Below are positions 48,707 through 61,959 of a stretch of DNA of 64,000 bases, piece after piece. The DNA comes from Drosophila persimilis (lineage: Eukaryota > Arthropoda > Insecta > Diptera > Drosophilidae): NCBI RefSeq assembly GCF_003286085.1, contig NW_020825288.1:2356001-2420000 (forward strand). Reading direction: 5' to 3'. The notes beneath the pieces are model-generated. The model made no database searches, was not told the origin of the DNA, and saw only the letters and a program-made list of their open reading frames with translations. Position 1 is the stretch's first letter. Every line of letters begins with the position of its first letter. The position numbers and the translations under genes are program-made.

Positions 48707-49708
48707 TTAGTTTCCATTTTTGTGGAGGGCCATAAAAATACAATTTCCTGTGCTTTATGTGGAACAAGACACAGACAGACACGACTGCCACAGACATTCC
48801 TATATAGCGTCGTTTCCTCACCAACCGAACCGACTTTTCTTGTCAGTCTGTGGCCCTGCTGCCTGCTGCCTTCTGGCTGCTGCTCCTTCCACTCCTGGCT
48901 CTGTCTGCATCGGCTCCTGCTCTCAACTGTGGGCTGTGTTCTGTTCTGTTCTGGTTTGCCTTGAATTTTATGCTAATAGTTTTTTGTTTTCCGCTTTTCG
49001 GTTGGCCTATTGCCACATAAACAAATTGTTGCCCCTGGCCTGATAATTGCTTCGAACTGTCTCTGCACATGCTGAGCGATTCATTCATAATTGCACTCAA
49101 ATCAAGATGTTGTACGTGTTGAAATTCAAGAGATGCCGTCGCATTGCAATTCTGATCCATTGACCGCTTTAGGCAGTGTGGCAGGTGGGACTCATACAGA
49201 GAGACTCATGCAGAGCGAGAGAAAGAAAGAGATTGAGAGAAAGAAGGAGCTTTGGAAAATGGCATAAAAGAAAGCCATTCTCCACTTTAAGGCATAACAA
49301 AAGGCAGCTGATGACAGGGGCATAGGCCTGTCTGTATCACAAATGGAAAGCATGTGGCACAGAACGAGAAACGGGAAAATGTTGTGCCTGTTGTCACTTT
49401 GATAAGGGCACTTAGCCAAATCTTCTGTCGAGCCGGAGACGGACACGGAGACGGGGCTGGAGCTGGAGACGGAGACGGAGAGAGACTCCTCGTTGATGTC
49501 ATCGTTAGGGAAAAAGTCAAAGAAAAGTCTGAATAAAAGGCCTGGGTCGAGCACTTCATTAAAATACCCATACAGACCGACCAGGCCAGACCAGACCTAC
49601 CATCCTTCCAATCCATTCCCAGTGCGTGTTCCGTTTTCGCATTAATTTGGTCAATTTATGTGCGTGTGCGATAAAAGGACAAATGGACAGGCACGCGTTG
49701 CTCTTTCA

Positions 49709-49747
49709 CCCTCTCTTTTACTCTCTCTCTCTCTTTCTCTCTCTCTA
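49709..49747. repeat. CT microsatellite, interrupted
   Basis: CT units with TTTTA and TT interruptions. Confidence 0.9.
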
Positions 49748-52661
49748 TAAGCACTTAAATGGGCCAGTCGTTCATTGCATAACAAATAGTTTGAGCTGCG
49801 AGTATGTTGCATACATTCCGTGTGTCTCGCGCCGTGTCTAAATCGCCATTACTCATACGCCGCGTGTGACGGCGGCAATTAAAGCCAATAAAATGCACAG
49901 GTGCCGCTCATTCCAATTAGACAGAGGCAAAGAGAGAGAGAGAGGAAGACCGATACGTTGAGGTGTTTGGGCAGGCAGGAAATAGCAATTCTCCCATTTA
50001 TTTGCTGGAGCTGCATTTTCTCTGTCACTTTTGGGGTGTCTCCTAGTTGGCCACATTTAAAACGCTTTAAAACTTGGCCAAAATGTGTCGATCCCACTGC
50101 ACGAGCAATCAATTATGAACTGTTAATTGGTGGACCTGCCCAGGGGACGAGCGGGCCTAGAATTGAATCATGTTCAGGTCTTTGGGTGGTCAGCAAATTG
50201 CACGTGGCACCCCACCATGCCACACACACACACACTCCCAAGACTGGTTTCCTCATTTGTGTGTGGTCAAGTTGTCGTTTGTTTGTTTGCCTACATGGAA
50301 AACTTTGGGTTTTGTTAAGTTTATGCAAATGTCCTTTCGGCAATTAGCAATAAATGTTTGCACTGGGCACTCTATGAGCTCTCTCCCTGCCTATGCCTAT
50401 GCCTCTCCCTCTATGGGTGTATGTGTGTGTTCGAGGAGAGTGTGCATTGTGGCCATTTGTGGCCCATTTGTGATACAAATCATGCGGTCAACGTTTACTG
50501 CGGGCCACCAGCTGCTTTTCCCTTTGACTTGGCCACCCACACAGCCCCCAGCAACCCCCAAAACCTGGGAGGAGCCGAGAACATTGCGGTCAATGTGCAA
50601 ATTCTATTATATTTTGGCTTGCAGTTGCCCCAGCGCTCATTTACATGACTTGCAACTAGATGTATACCCCTATAGAGAGTGGTTCCAATAGAGGAGACCT
50701 ATGATAACATCACGTAATGTTGCCCTTACAATACCTATCGCTGGAGGCTGTCACCGGCTGTTCGTCCATCAAATGCTGCGGTCCGCGAAATACAGTTCTC
50801 AATTAAGCATAATTAATGGATTCCATGTCTCTTATCTTTGTGGGACATAAGCTTTTAATGCATTAATTGAGGGCCAAAAGCCAGGCTGCGCACATCGTGC
50901 AATGTGGCCTGCATTTAGATTGATTTTCATGCATAAGCAGGGGCTCGGGGCCAAAGGCCATCTCTACGGAGAGAGTAACTCCCCGCAGACCGCCCGGTGA
51001 CCCAGTTTGTCAAGTTTTCACTTGTCTGGAATGCGCCAAGTGGCCCGGCCACAACAATACTTGGCTGCTCCTCTCTCTCTGTCTGCCTGCCTGTCCCAAT
51101 CTGAGTCTTGCACTCTCCATTTTGTAGCTGGGAAAAGTTTTTCCAGCCTTTCGGGGGCCGCCTGTCGACATCCATTTGCATCAGTGTGCATGCACTTGTG
51201 TGCGTTCTGTGTTTTTGTGTACATATGCACTTGTGTGTGTGTTCCGTTCGATAAATTGTTTCGCAAGTTTCGAGCTACAGCCAAATGTAAATCAGTCCCT
51301 AGGCTGGGTGCTGCTTAAATAGTATCCTACCAGGGCAGGACTATTAATAATGGCCATATCCTCGCCCTGCCGATTGATTGATGGATGATAAGAAGCATGA
51401 ATCAGCTTTCCCACACCCACACCCGCACTCCCACCCCACCACCACCGCTGCCACCAATCTGACGGCATAATAATACGCGTTTATCTCTGCTTGGTTACCA
51501 ATCTCCAACAATTTGATTTATGCATTTCCATTTGTGCGTGGGACCTTGAGCCTACTCCACCCCCAACCCCACATACAACCACGCACACACACATATACGG
51601 ACAACAATGACTCCACTCCGTTTGTGGCAGCCACATCAGAAGTCTGATTAGATTTCTCCGGCAATTACGTGAGCACGCTCGCTGCCTGCTCCTTTGAGGC
51701 GGGCTTGTGCCGCACTATTCTTATTCCAGCTTATTCATATTTCGCTTTAATTAGACAAATTTCGTTGGCAACGCGACTGCCTTTTTGGGCCAACTTTTGT
51801 TCAGCATGTCAATGGTATCGGCCCGATTCTGATCTCCTCGATAATAGGCACAATCATTGAGCTTGTTAGGGCACTGTTCGGTTCCGTGTAGATGCATAAT
51901 GTTTCATAAATAATATCCGATTGCGATTTCCATGCATGACAAAATCTATAGAACATACAGGAGTGTACATATGAGATAATCGCTGTTGTAGTTGCCTGGA
52001 AACAGAACCAAACCCCAACCCAAAGTAAGGGTCTCAAAACGCAGAGCGCAGAACGCAAAATCCGAACCCAATTCCACTCAACTCAACAGCAGAACAACAA
52101 AGTTCATTTGGCTTTGACTTAGCAGAAATTCAATATTAAAATCGGATATAAATTGTTCACAGAGCAGGAACAACCTTCTCATCCTTGTTGACATGGCCCA
52201 CATATACACACACGCAAAAACACATACAAAAACAGACAGACACACTCGATTCAATTGTATTTGCGACATGTGCAGTTATTTAAGTATGTGTAAGCCTGTT
52301 TATTCAAATGTATTGCATTTATTTCCGCAGTTCCGCAGTGGTTGCTGTGTTTCGGAAGCGCTTTTAAAATATTCATGAGTATCAAATGTTTGATAGAGTC
52401 GAGCCCCACTCCGAGAGCGATACATCAATGAAGGGCTCTGATCTCGTGTGTAGGGCCTAAGCCGACTAACTGTCGAATTGGTTTTCTGTCTGGCTTTCTG
52501 CTTGGCTGTGTGCACACGGGCGGGCGGCGGGCCCTTCTCTCTTTCCCTTTGGAATGCTGAAAAATCGTTGAATCTATTTTAATATTTATACGATAAATTT
52601 GTATATGTCTATGGGCAATTAATCAAAACATTCATGAGGCCCTGCCATCGTGCGCGTATTG

Positions 52662-52729
52662 GCATCACGCATCACGCATCACACATCGAACATCACACAT
52701 CGAACATCACACAACACACAACACACATC
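52662..52729. repeat. CATCACG/CATCACA/CATCGAA repeat array
   Basis: About nine related units of seven to nine bases, ending in ACACAAC units. Confidence 0.9.
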
Positions 52730-53168
52730 CGAGCCGTAACCCAGTTACGTGTCGGGGTTTTGATTGATCATACTCGTATTCGTGGGTTTTGGGACTGTCT
52801 CTGTTCCTGTCGCTGGTATGCGACCCGTGTCCTGTAATTAGCACACGCACACGTTGACCTTCTGACATGATGCTGCTGGTGCTACTGCTGCTGGTAATTG
52901 CGTAATGAAAATTAATAGATTTATGACCATCATCATTCTCTGCAGGCATTAAAGCCAAGTCAATCCTCAGAGTGCGCTTTAAAAAACGTTGAGAGCCAGG
53001 GCGAGAGCGGGGGAGAGATTGCTGCAAGGCTTTCCATTTTTGACAAGCGACGGCAATAAAAGCCAAACAAAGACAACAGAGAACAGCGAACGGACGACGC
53101 CATTGGGGAACCCGTCACAGGACCCTTTTTATTGCCCCGAAAAGTGTATGACAAATGCGTGGCAGGGG

Positions 53169-53215
53169 CTTGGGGCATGGGGCATGGGCCATGGGCCATG
53201 GGCCATGGGGCATGA
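53169..53215. repeat. GGGCATG/GGCCATG heptamer repeat
   Basis: Six to seven units; each GGCCATG is followed by G so the array reads GGGCCATGGGCC, a palindromic unit. Confidence 0.92.
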
Positions 53216-54610
53216 GGCAATGCCATGGACATGGAGCAGTGACTGTAGCAGTGGCATCACATCGCATCGCATCACATCGGTCGTAAAAGCTGCGAGACGC
53301 CTCCATTGTTAATCTCCACTCACGGCTACGCTTCTGTTTGGCTTTTGTTTTATTGTCGCACTTATTTTTATTTGCACATCAAGTGATGATGCCACACACA
53401 CAAAGAGAGTGTTTCTCTGTGGCAGCCAGGACTGCAGGCAGAGGACTGCTCTCAGCTTGATTAAATTATAAAAATTGTATTATGATGGAACAGGACAACA
53501 GAACGAGTACAAGTACCGCTTCTGTCCAAAACCGATTTCGATTCGGCTTTCCAGCAGCCAACTGAAAAACATTCACTTGGCAGGGATTCAATGGCTTCAC
53601 AGGCGGTAGTCGAGCGGGGGTTCTATCTACTGAACCAACTCCCTGTAGGGCCAGAACTTGGCCTGGTATTTGGGTCAGACGGCAGATGGTGCATCGCTCT
53701 GGTTGCTGCCACACGCACTGGACGAGTAGTAACTAGAATTTAATTTAAAACTTTTGCTCATCCTCGGGACAAAAGCACAAATAAATGTGCCAGCTACAGG
53801 TCCAAGTCTTCTCCGTTTTCACTTAGTATCAAATTGTTTTGCAACTGGCATAATAACTCACTTAAAATCAAAATGAAAGCCCAAACTGTACTGAATTACC
53901 AAAAAACAAATTAAAATGTCTTTACTGGCCGAGCAGATGTCTTGGGAGAAGCCTCTGTTGCAAGCCTCAATTGTAGATTAAAATGCTCCGGAGTCATGTT
54001 CGGAGCATCCCTCCTTTTGCTGTTGCCCCCTGCGGCTATGGCTGTGTTCAAAAAGAGTGCAGTTCGTAGTGCCTTTGTAGTGCACTAAGGTATTGAGAGA
54101 GAAAGAGACACAAAGGTGTTTCTCAAGTTGAGCAAGAATTCATCTGAGCAACCGCATTCCAATCTGCCTGAGTGCTTCCTTTGAGAGTCGGCCCAGAGAG
54201 TCACCCACTTCCGGGCGGGACTGTGTAATTATTTCATCTAATTAATTTAACGTCGAATCGAAAGTTTTCACACACAAAGACATCAAAGAAGTCGTGGCAG
54301 TACAAAGCACCCTAATTGGTGACCGCTCTTGAGGAGAGCCTTGGCCTAGTGCTAAACGCTAATAAACCTGATGATCAGCTTAATAAACCAAGATTCGCCC
54401 ACGACATGGTATCGGGGTTGAGTCCATTCCAGGCGCCGGTCAATCCAAGCGGAAGCGGAAATTGTCTCCAGCCAGGAAGTGCTGCCCTCTTTTTTTCTTC
54501 TTTTTTTTTCAAGCAGTATTTTTTCAAGCAGCTTAGCTGCTGTCGGCCAGAAATTGGATTTATCTGCTTCGTTAGTAAATTGGTTGTGATAGGCGTGACA
54601 TCATGGACTG

Positions 54611-54656
54611 GTCAGCCAGCCAACCAGCCATTCAGCCATCAGACATCCAGCCAGTC
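54611..54656. repeat. CAGCCA degenerate repeat
   Basis: About six CAGCCA/CATCCA units spaced by short variants. Confidence 0.8.
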
Positions 54657-55456
54657 CGTTGGCCATTTAGCAGAGCCAACTTCATCCGACTGCAGAAACC
54701 AACTTCTGGGCTGCTTGCCAGACAACTGCAGGCCGTGGGTGAGTGGGTAGACAGTGGGTGACATCCAGGCTCAGGCTCAGTGTCTTCCTGCACAGTGGGT
54801 GACAGTGCAAGAAAACGAAGCTTCGGGAATTCATCTGTTATTTATAGCAGCTCTTAAGATCCACTATTTTTCCATACCATTTTCAAAATTTTAAGCAGCT
54901 TGGCTCAGACCATACATATCTGCTTCTTCGGTGGGAAAGCAGCCGAAGAGCTGAGGAGCTAAGGAGCTGAAGCTGCTGCGAAATGATTTTTATGCGAATT
55001 TTATTATATTTTGGCTGTGGAGAGAGAGCTCCAGCTCCAGCTCTGGCCTCGAGGCTGCTTAAAGCTGCGGCTGCGGCTGCTACTGTCGGGGGAAATTGTT
55101 TCATTATTGACTTTCCGCCCCGCCGAAATAAATGCTTAAATAATCCCGAGGCGTTTCAATTTCAACAACGTTGAAGTTCTCCCAGCCGCTTACCCTTTGC
55201 TGGGGGGTACATTCGAATGGCCTTGAGGCAGGACATTCCCTGTCCAGTCCGTCACTGAAGGGTAGCTAAACGTCTGGGAAGTTCAGTATTCTGCTTCTGG
55301 TTTTTTGATTACAATTTCCATTTGGTGTTTATAATTTGCGTAGCAAATTGAGCGAGAAAAATGGTGACATTCATGCGCGCTACGCAACTAATTTGCGAGT
55401 CCAGCTGGGGCTATGGATGGGTCTGGGGATGGGGATGGGAATGGGGCTGAGACCAC

Positions 55457-55485
55457 GACGAGGATGAGGATGATGATGATGATGA
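55457..55485. repeat. GAGGAT/GAT triplet tract
   Basis: GAGGAT units followed by five GAT units. Confidence 0.9.
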
Positions 55486-56224
55486 ACTGCCCGCAGGCGT
55501 CTGATTTATGGGTCTCGGCTCCCACAACACAGCTTGCTTTTGAGAGTAGATGGATAGATGTGGAGACCAGAAACTGAAGGAAAGCAAAGCAAAAACAGGC
55601 CATGTGGAGGGTCTGCGTCTACCATTCGACTGCATGGATTAATGAGCCACAGCGCCGACCACATTGGGATTTTTGAAGCCTGATGCCGGAGCGAGGGCCA
55701 GCACCGGCTGGCCCGGGAGGGGCCAGGCCTCTCTGGATTATGTTGACTTTGTGCAGCCAATGCTGCAGGAGCCGAAACAAAAGGACAAGCTCTGACAGAG
55801 CAGAGCAGGATGTGGATGTGCCTCTTCCACCTGCCTCATTCTCTCTCTCTCTCTCTGGGCCACTGTCTGTGTGAGCTCTGGCCCCTCGACTGGTGGCAAA
55901 AATTAAATTATGACAGCAAATGAACAGCCTCTGGCGGGAAGGAGAAGCGGGCTGGACCGTACCGGACCGGGCCAGGCCGGAACTGCCGAGCCGAGCCGTT
56001 GGCGCTCAGGCTAATAATGAAATACATGAATTTTTTAGACAATAATCGCTGCAGCTTAGGCGGGATTATAATAGGCGCATGATGGCACAGGGAATACCAG
56101 ATCAGGTGCGGTGCCGTGAGGTGGGATGAGGAAGGATGGGTAAGTCCCTTTTCCATTGCGGTTGCTTTTCCTTTTGCGGTTGCACTTTAAGTTTCAGCTC
56201 TCTGCGACTTAAAGTTCATTCCAA

Positions 56225-56760
56225 ATGAACTGAATAAATAAAAAAAGGAAAGGATTTGCTGGCCTGAATATAATCAATTAAAATTAACCATCCGCTGGGA
56301 GTGCATTTTTATACATCAATATTTTCCCTGGTAATTGTCTAATCAATTATTGTTGTTTATCCAAATCGATGCAAATCAGTTGTTATGGTTTCATAAATAA
56401 ACATTAAATGCAATTAAATTGTTAAATGACTCACATTTAGCGAGTGATTCATATTTGTCGAGCAGCACGTCGAGAGCCCGGCAAACATTGTAAAAGATTT
56501 ACGATGTGCATAAATTCTATGATTTCCCAATGGGTTAATTGACTATTTTCGCCTCACCGAGCAGCAGCCATCTCTGCTCCCATTTTGCTCCCAAGACAAT
56601 TGTAATGAAAATTTAATTTCCATTTAATTTAAATCCATTGCCCTAAAAGAAATTCTAAGCAGAGTTGTCTGATGCGGATCTGTCATTTGGATTATGGTTT
56701 ATCAGTTTTTGTCCCGCCCTTTCGAGCCTGAGCTGAAAATATATATTGTGTTGTTGTCTG
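56225..56760. promoter_or_regulatory. AT-rich block with clustered homeodomain-type motifs in intron 1
   Basis: The block is low in simple repeats and dense in TAAT/ATTA cores (TAATCAATTAAAATTAA near 56271, AATCAATTATTG near 56341, ATTAAATTG runs). It has a perfect POU octamer ATGCAAAT at 56369-56376 and TGATT-type motifs. Such composition suits an enhancer of a neural gene. This is inference from motif density only. Confidence 0.3.
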
Positions 56761-58910
56761 CTACAGCTCCCAAAATTTAATTAAAGTTGTAACAAAATTA
56801 TTTCGATATGCAAAGCAAGCCACGACACGACGATGGAGCTGGCTGGCGGTGAGGACGACAGCAGCAGCAGCAACAGCAGCATCCAGAACAAAGGCAGAAG
56901 CTAAAGCCAACAGCGCAGCATAGTTGGTAGCCAGCGTAGTAGAAAATTTGTGTAAAGAGCGTAAAATATTATTTGCAAATTTTTGCCTGGGAAAACTGTG
57001 TGAAAACTCAAACAAAAAACAAGAAAGTGCATGCCGCCTCGTCCACCCATCTCTATGACAACAATTTGGTTTATTTTTTACAAAGGAGATTTTCATTTGG
57101 ATATGTCTGGAATAGTTTCCCCGTTGGTTTTTATGGCATTATTATTTGCCAATATTTTTCACATTCACGTACACAAATGTCGGGTGGTTCGGTTCTGTGA
57201 TTCTGGACTTTAGGCAGTCCGTAGTTTTTGTTAGTTGCAGATGATATACATATATGTACATGTATGCATAACGAGAAAGAGACTTTGGCATTTTTGATTT
57301 TTAATTGAATTTTTGCCATGCCGTGCCAGGCTATGACATCCAACCGACCGTCGGGAAAAGTCAACTGCGTAGCAGCAAACAAGCAGTATATGAATCCACT
57401 CGTTGTATACGTATGCGTATACGTAATAGGAGAGGCATATTCAATATCCAATATCCAATATCGGATTCATGATTTCTGATTTCTAGGACTCTTAACGCTT
57501 GATTGGTTACAGTTTTTCAGTTTGCAGTTTGGCCTCCACTCCACTCCACTGCACTGCACTGAATCGTAACAAATAATCAAATTTTATTCCCTGGATCTCG
57601 TACTGCACCTCGAACTTGCTAATTGATATGCATGTGTCGTATTTTCCAGAGCTCCAGTTGCAGCTGCAGTTGCAGGTCCACCCCATTAGAGGTAGTGCTA
57701 TAGGAAAGTGGCTGCTGCTGCTGCTGCTGTTGTCCTTTTGGCATTTTTCCATTAATTGAAAATGCCAATAGCACACCCAGCAGAACAATGAACCATCAAA
57801 TTGTCAGCCAGCCATATTGTGTGCCTCCGGCGGTCTCCCCCGCTCTGGCATTCTGCCCCTATCTGCCCCATTCTGCATTGTATTATTTGTGGGCGCTCTG
57901 TCTAAATTTGCCATCCGCATAAATTATGAAAAGCCCACGTTTGCTGGCCTATTTCGATGACATTGCCATTGCCATTTCCATGGCAGTTGCAGTTGCAGTT
58001 GCATTGTACGCCAGTGTTGGAAGAACTATTTTCTATTTCCCGCGCTGGGTTCAGTATATTTCTTTTTCGTCCGCCTTTTTTGTGGGTGCTACTGTTCTGT
58101 TGTTGCATCATCAAATATTCCGCACTATTTACCATTGTATGGAGTGGTGGCGCTCGTGTGGATGGCTCTGGCAAACCAAACAAATGTCAAAGCAGTTCCT
58201 ATTTGCCCCTTTATTTGGTAAATGCGGTTGGACTTGCCATTTCTGTTTGATTTTGGAGAGGGAATTCAAAGAATTTTCCAATTTTCATTCCGGTGGAAAT
58301 ATAAGGAATCCCCAGCCAATGTTCTTTCTAGCTCCGATCTTTCTCCACAGAAGAGTTTGCGTTTAAGCTGTGGGTCTCCTTAAGAATGCCTTAAAGATTG
58401 TTCGAGGATGTGCGAAACTAACTCTTAATCCTGAGATTCAATGTAACTCTTGAGCAATTTTTGCTTTTTCTTTTAAGACTTCCTCGCCTGAAAGGGAGGC
58501 AAAAACTAATTTGGAAAATTGTTTTTAGCTACTCTTGGCTTTGCCTCTGCTGTTGCTGTTGCCTGGGGCAAGTGAAAATTTGCAAGAGGGCTGAATGAAT
58601 CTAATAAAGAAATTACTCCAGACAGGATAGCCACCAAGGACGCGTCGCCTACACTAAATAAAATCTCAGACAATTTCCTTCCCTTCGTTCCCGTAGCTGC
58701 TGTGTTGTGGTTGTTGCTGTTGCTGTTGATGTCGCCAATGGTTCGGTTCGGCATTGTTGTAATGAGCTGAATATAAAGTGCGTGCGGGCTCGAATCGAGG
58801 GAGTCCTAAATCGCTGTTTGCTCTTAGACATAACATGAATAATTTAAAAACAAAAGCGAAACGATTTGCGACGTGCGACACCCGAACGACTTCTAATACA
58901 CTTTGGCAAG

Positions 58911-58968
58911 TGCGGTTGGGTGTGGTGCGGTGCGGTGTGTGTTGTGGTGGGGGTGTGGGTGTGGGTGT
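58911..58968. repeat. GGTGTG/GGTGCG repeat
   Basis: Degenerate G/T-rich hexamers, ending in three GGGTGT units. Confidence 0.87.
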
Positions 58969-59807
58969 CCCCTCATAAGCTTTGTCAACTGTGGTTGGGT
59001 GTGGCTGTGTGCTGTAATTGCAGATGTGTGAAACCGGAAAAGGGACATTCAAGTCGAGCTAATAGCTGGAAACAAAGGAGGGGGCGACACGCCATGGTGA
59101 CATTCAGGCATTCACTTTACCAATTTTCGCCCAATGCGGGACTAAATCGAGATGGGACGAGAGAGAGGTGACTGTGGGCTGAGTTCCTAGACTGGGGGCA
59201 CGTGCCACTAGCTGCCGGTTCAATAAATATGCCTTGACGGCAAAAATTGCCTATTCACCTGGTATTTTCTGGCAGATCTGCTGACTTATTCATGGGGGCC
59301 GCTACACCAAGCCATAACCATTGCTTTTATTGGTTCTCCATTAAGCTGGAGCTCCATTGTGGTGACGGATGAAGCTCTCGACTTGGAAAACAACTTTCAG
59401 CCGGCAGTTCTTTTGTCCTGGCTTTATGCATCTCCATCTCGCGCACAATCTGCTTGCCAGTGTGGCATCATTTAAGCCAACAATTAGCTGCGACTAGCTG
59501 CAGTTACACGGCCACTTAAGCCCGAGCTGTGAAAACGTTAGAGGCGAAAGTAGACCAAGTACCCCTCAGTTTTGTCAATGCTTTGTTGCCGGTTTCGGTT
59601 TTGTTTGGTTTTGTTTTGTTTCGTTTTGTTTGTGTGCGTCGCATTGTGGAGAACTTTAATTACGAAAACATTTTCAAAAGTTTTTCATAAATTTCTCGCA
59701 CTTAACCGCAACTACATAACGCAAACAAAAGTTGCAAGTAAAAGTCTCTCCCTGTGTGTGTGCTACTTATTTTTGTGACGACTGTTGGTGTTGCTTTTGT
59801 TGTGCTT

Positions 59808-59909
59808 GCAACAGCAACAGCAGCAGCAGCAGCAGCATCAAACTTTCGCTCTGATAGCAACAGCAGCACCAACAGCAGCAGCATCGCTGTTGCATCGCAT
59901 CGCATCGCA
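59808..59909. repeat. CAG tracts and CATCG repeat
   Basis: CAG/CAA units at 59808-59836 and 59857-59882, followed by four CATCG units. Confidence 0.92.
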
Positions 59910-60125
59910 CATCAATAAAACGAAAATTGCTGCCAAATGGTGCACAGTTGTCGCAGGAACTGGAAGGCGTTCGACTCTCTGGGAGAAGGCGTGGCTGTGT
60001 GGCTGGGTGGCTGCTGCTGCAGTGAAAACAATCGAAATTATAGCAAACAAGCGCGTAAACTTTTCGCTTTCATGGTCGAGCGTATATGTATTTTATATAT
60101 GTATTTAACTGTGTGCCACGGAGTG

Positions 60126-60149
60126 CGTGTGTTTGTGTGTGTGTGTGTG
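60126..60149. repeat. GT microsatellite
   Basis: Eleven GT units with one TT interruption. Confidence 0.93.
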
Positions 60150-61856
60150 CGGCTTGTAGTTTTATTGCTGCTGCTGTTGTTGTTGTTTTTGTTGATGCTG
60201 CGCGGGCTGCAGACACACATTAAAATGGCCGACAAAAAGCACCGCCAACTGGCAGCCTAATGCCAATGCAGACACAGAGACACACACACTCACACACACA
60301 GAAAGCTATCGGTAATCGCCATTGTTTGCATGTGTGCTGGTTTGTTCACGGCTTTTTATGCTCCCGGCTCTTCCTCTTTATCTCTCGCGTTTTTCATACT
60401 CTTGCGGAGGATACTTTGATTTTTATAAGATTTTTGCAAATCAAAAGAAGGAAGGGGTTTCCTCTAAGCGTCTCTCGTTAGCATCGCTCCTCTGTTTATA
60501 AATAATGTGAGGGAAAAATTTAAAATAGTAGCTCGTAAGCTCGTAGGGTATCCAAAGTTTCGGCCCATAAAGTGAGCTTTCGTTTTTCTGGTTTTTGTTT
60601 GCCGCCCGCTTTTTTATTGCGGCTCTTGATGACGAGCGAACTGCGAACTCATTTGCGTGCACATTTTCGTAGCATACTTTTTGGGGCCTCGCTGGAAATG
60701 GCAACCCCGGAATGGCGGGCGACGGTCATGAAAAAATGTGTGTCAACAAAATTTTTGGTTTGAAAATGTTTCTGTTCTCACTGTTCTAGTGCCAGATGCT
60801 CATGCTGGGCTCTCTGGCCGCTCTCTAATGGTTCTGCAGGGACCACACCGAGAGCCAACTATGACAAAACCTGACTGCAATTAGAGACTCGACTCGACTC
60901 GACTCTACTCGGGTGGAGGTTGTTTCAGGACAACCCCTTCACTTGATATTTGAAATCGTGTGGAACTAGTTATGCTGCCATAATTAAATGTAAATTATCG
61001 CCATGTGTACAAAACTGTTTTCATGTTTACTTATTTATTTGTCAGTTAATTAGTTCGGGCTGTGCTCTCTCTCTCTGTCTCTATCTCACTCTCAGTGTGT
61101 GTGTGTTTCCCTGTACTTCCTGGTACTGCCCCATACTGAAATCCTGTTAGCTGCTTGTTTTTCCGGGACTTTTCCTGTTCAGTGTGCACTGCAAACCACG
61201 TACAAGAAATGTAATTATTTTCATTACATCAACAAACACACCCGATAAAAATGTACACCCAAGTAACAACAATGCCAAAAAAAAAAGAAAACGAGAGAGA
61301 AAACATGGCAGCCGAAACCACAGCGTCGGCATTTCCAATAGAACAGGACAACAATTGGGAGGAGAAACGCCAAGGGAGGGAGGGAGACAGTGAGATATGT
61401 GTGTGTGTTCTTTTGTTTATTTTTGACATTGACGTCCCTCATTAATGTAAACGACGTCGGCGGGCATAAAAAGGCGACCTTCTGTAATTATAATTAATAC
61501 GAAAAGAACATGAGCCCCACACATACACTTAGTGGCCCACAACTTCCGCTGTCAATCTGCCCCATGCCCCATTTGACCCGAAACCAATACAAGAAAAGAA
61601 ACCTCAGAGAGTGTGGGGGCGGGGTAGAGTCCTTTCGAGAACAGATTACAAATTGCGTCTTTGCGGCATTAAAAATTCCATTAGCTGCAAACTGCCCGCG
61701 TTAATTAGTGCCGCAAAACCACGAATAGATAATTTGATTTCCTCTCAAAGGGAGCGGAGTGGACTGGTAGGGTTCTGGGAGGGTTGCTTTCCCTTTTCCT
61801 TGCCCTTTCCCTTTCCCATTCATTTGAATTATGTTTAACTTCAACCCGAAACTTAC

Positions 61857-61959
61857 CAAAGATCCGTCCTGCCCGGGTGGCTGTCGTCAGGAGCAGCACA
61901 AAGCCATAGATGATGAGTCCTCGCTGATGCTTGGATTTGGCCGATATGCGCAGCGTCAT
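61857..61959 (-). CDS. Ptp99A: Ptp99A coding exon 1: start codon and signal peptide
   Basis: This is the first coding exon of a receptor-type protein tyrosine phosphatase gene, residues 1-34 plus one base. The protein starts MTLRISAK, has a basic stretch up to R13, then a hydrophobic core (LIIYGFVLLL, residues 15-24) and a likely cleavage site after TATRA (residue 30), so it reads as a signal peptide. On the minus strand the ATG is preceded by CAAA, the usual fly start context. The exon ends TTTG before GTAAGT, in phase 1, and joins exon 2 to make Asp35. Gene identity comes from the downstream ectodomain exons. Ptp99A is known in D. melanogaster as a receptor phosphatase on CNS axons that acts in motor axon guidance with Ptp69D and Lar. 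The exon 1 to exon 2 link spans 31 kb and rests on phase and on the signal peptide being needed; an alternative first exon is possible. Confidence 0.78.

Larger units (their letters stand above)
30707..61856 (-). other. Intron 1 of Ptp99A (31,150 bases)
   Basis: The intron lies between the signal-peptide exon and the Ig exons. The donor is TTTG then GTAAGT at 61856, the acceptor CTCTTGCAG ending at 30707. I read both strands for nested genes and saw none with recognisable domains. The longest frames inside it (33042-33653, 35010-35636 and others) have no family signature. Contents are many microsatellites, a mobile-element hairpin remnant near 37346, an 18-base palindrome at 40477, and AT-rich blocks (36120-36480, 56225-56760) that may be regulatory. 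Very long first introns in fly neural receptor genes often carry enhancers. Confidence 0.7.

Noticed and set aside
52662-52729. CATCACG array as a possible CRISPR-like repeat
   Set aside because: Units are directly adjacent with no spacers and the genome is a fly; a plain tandem repeat.
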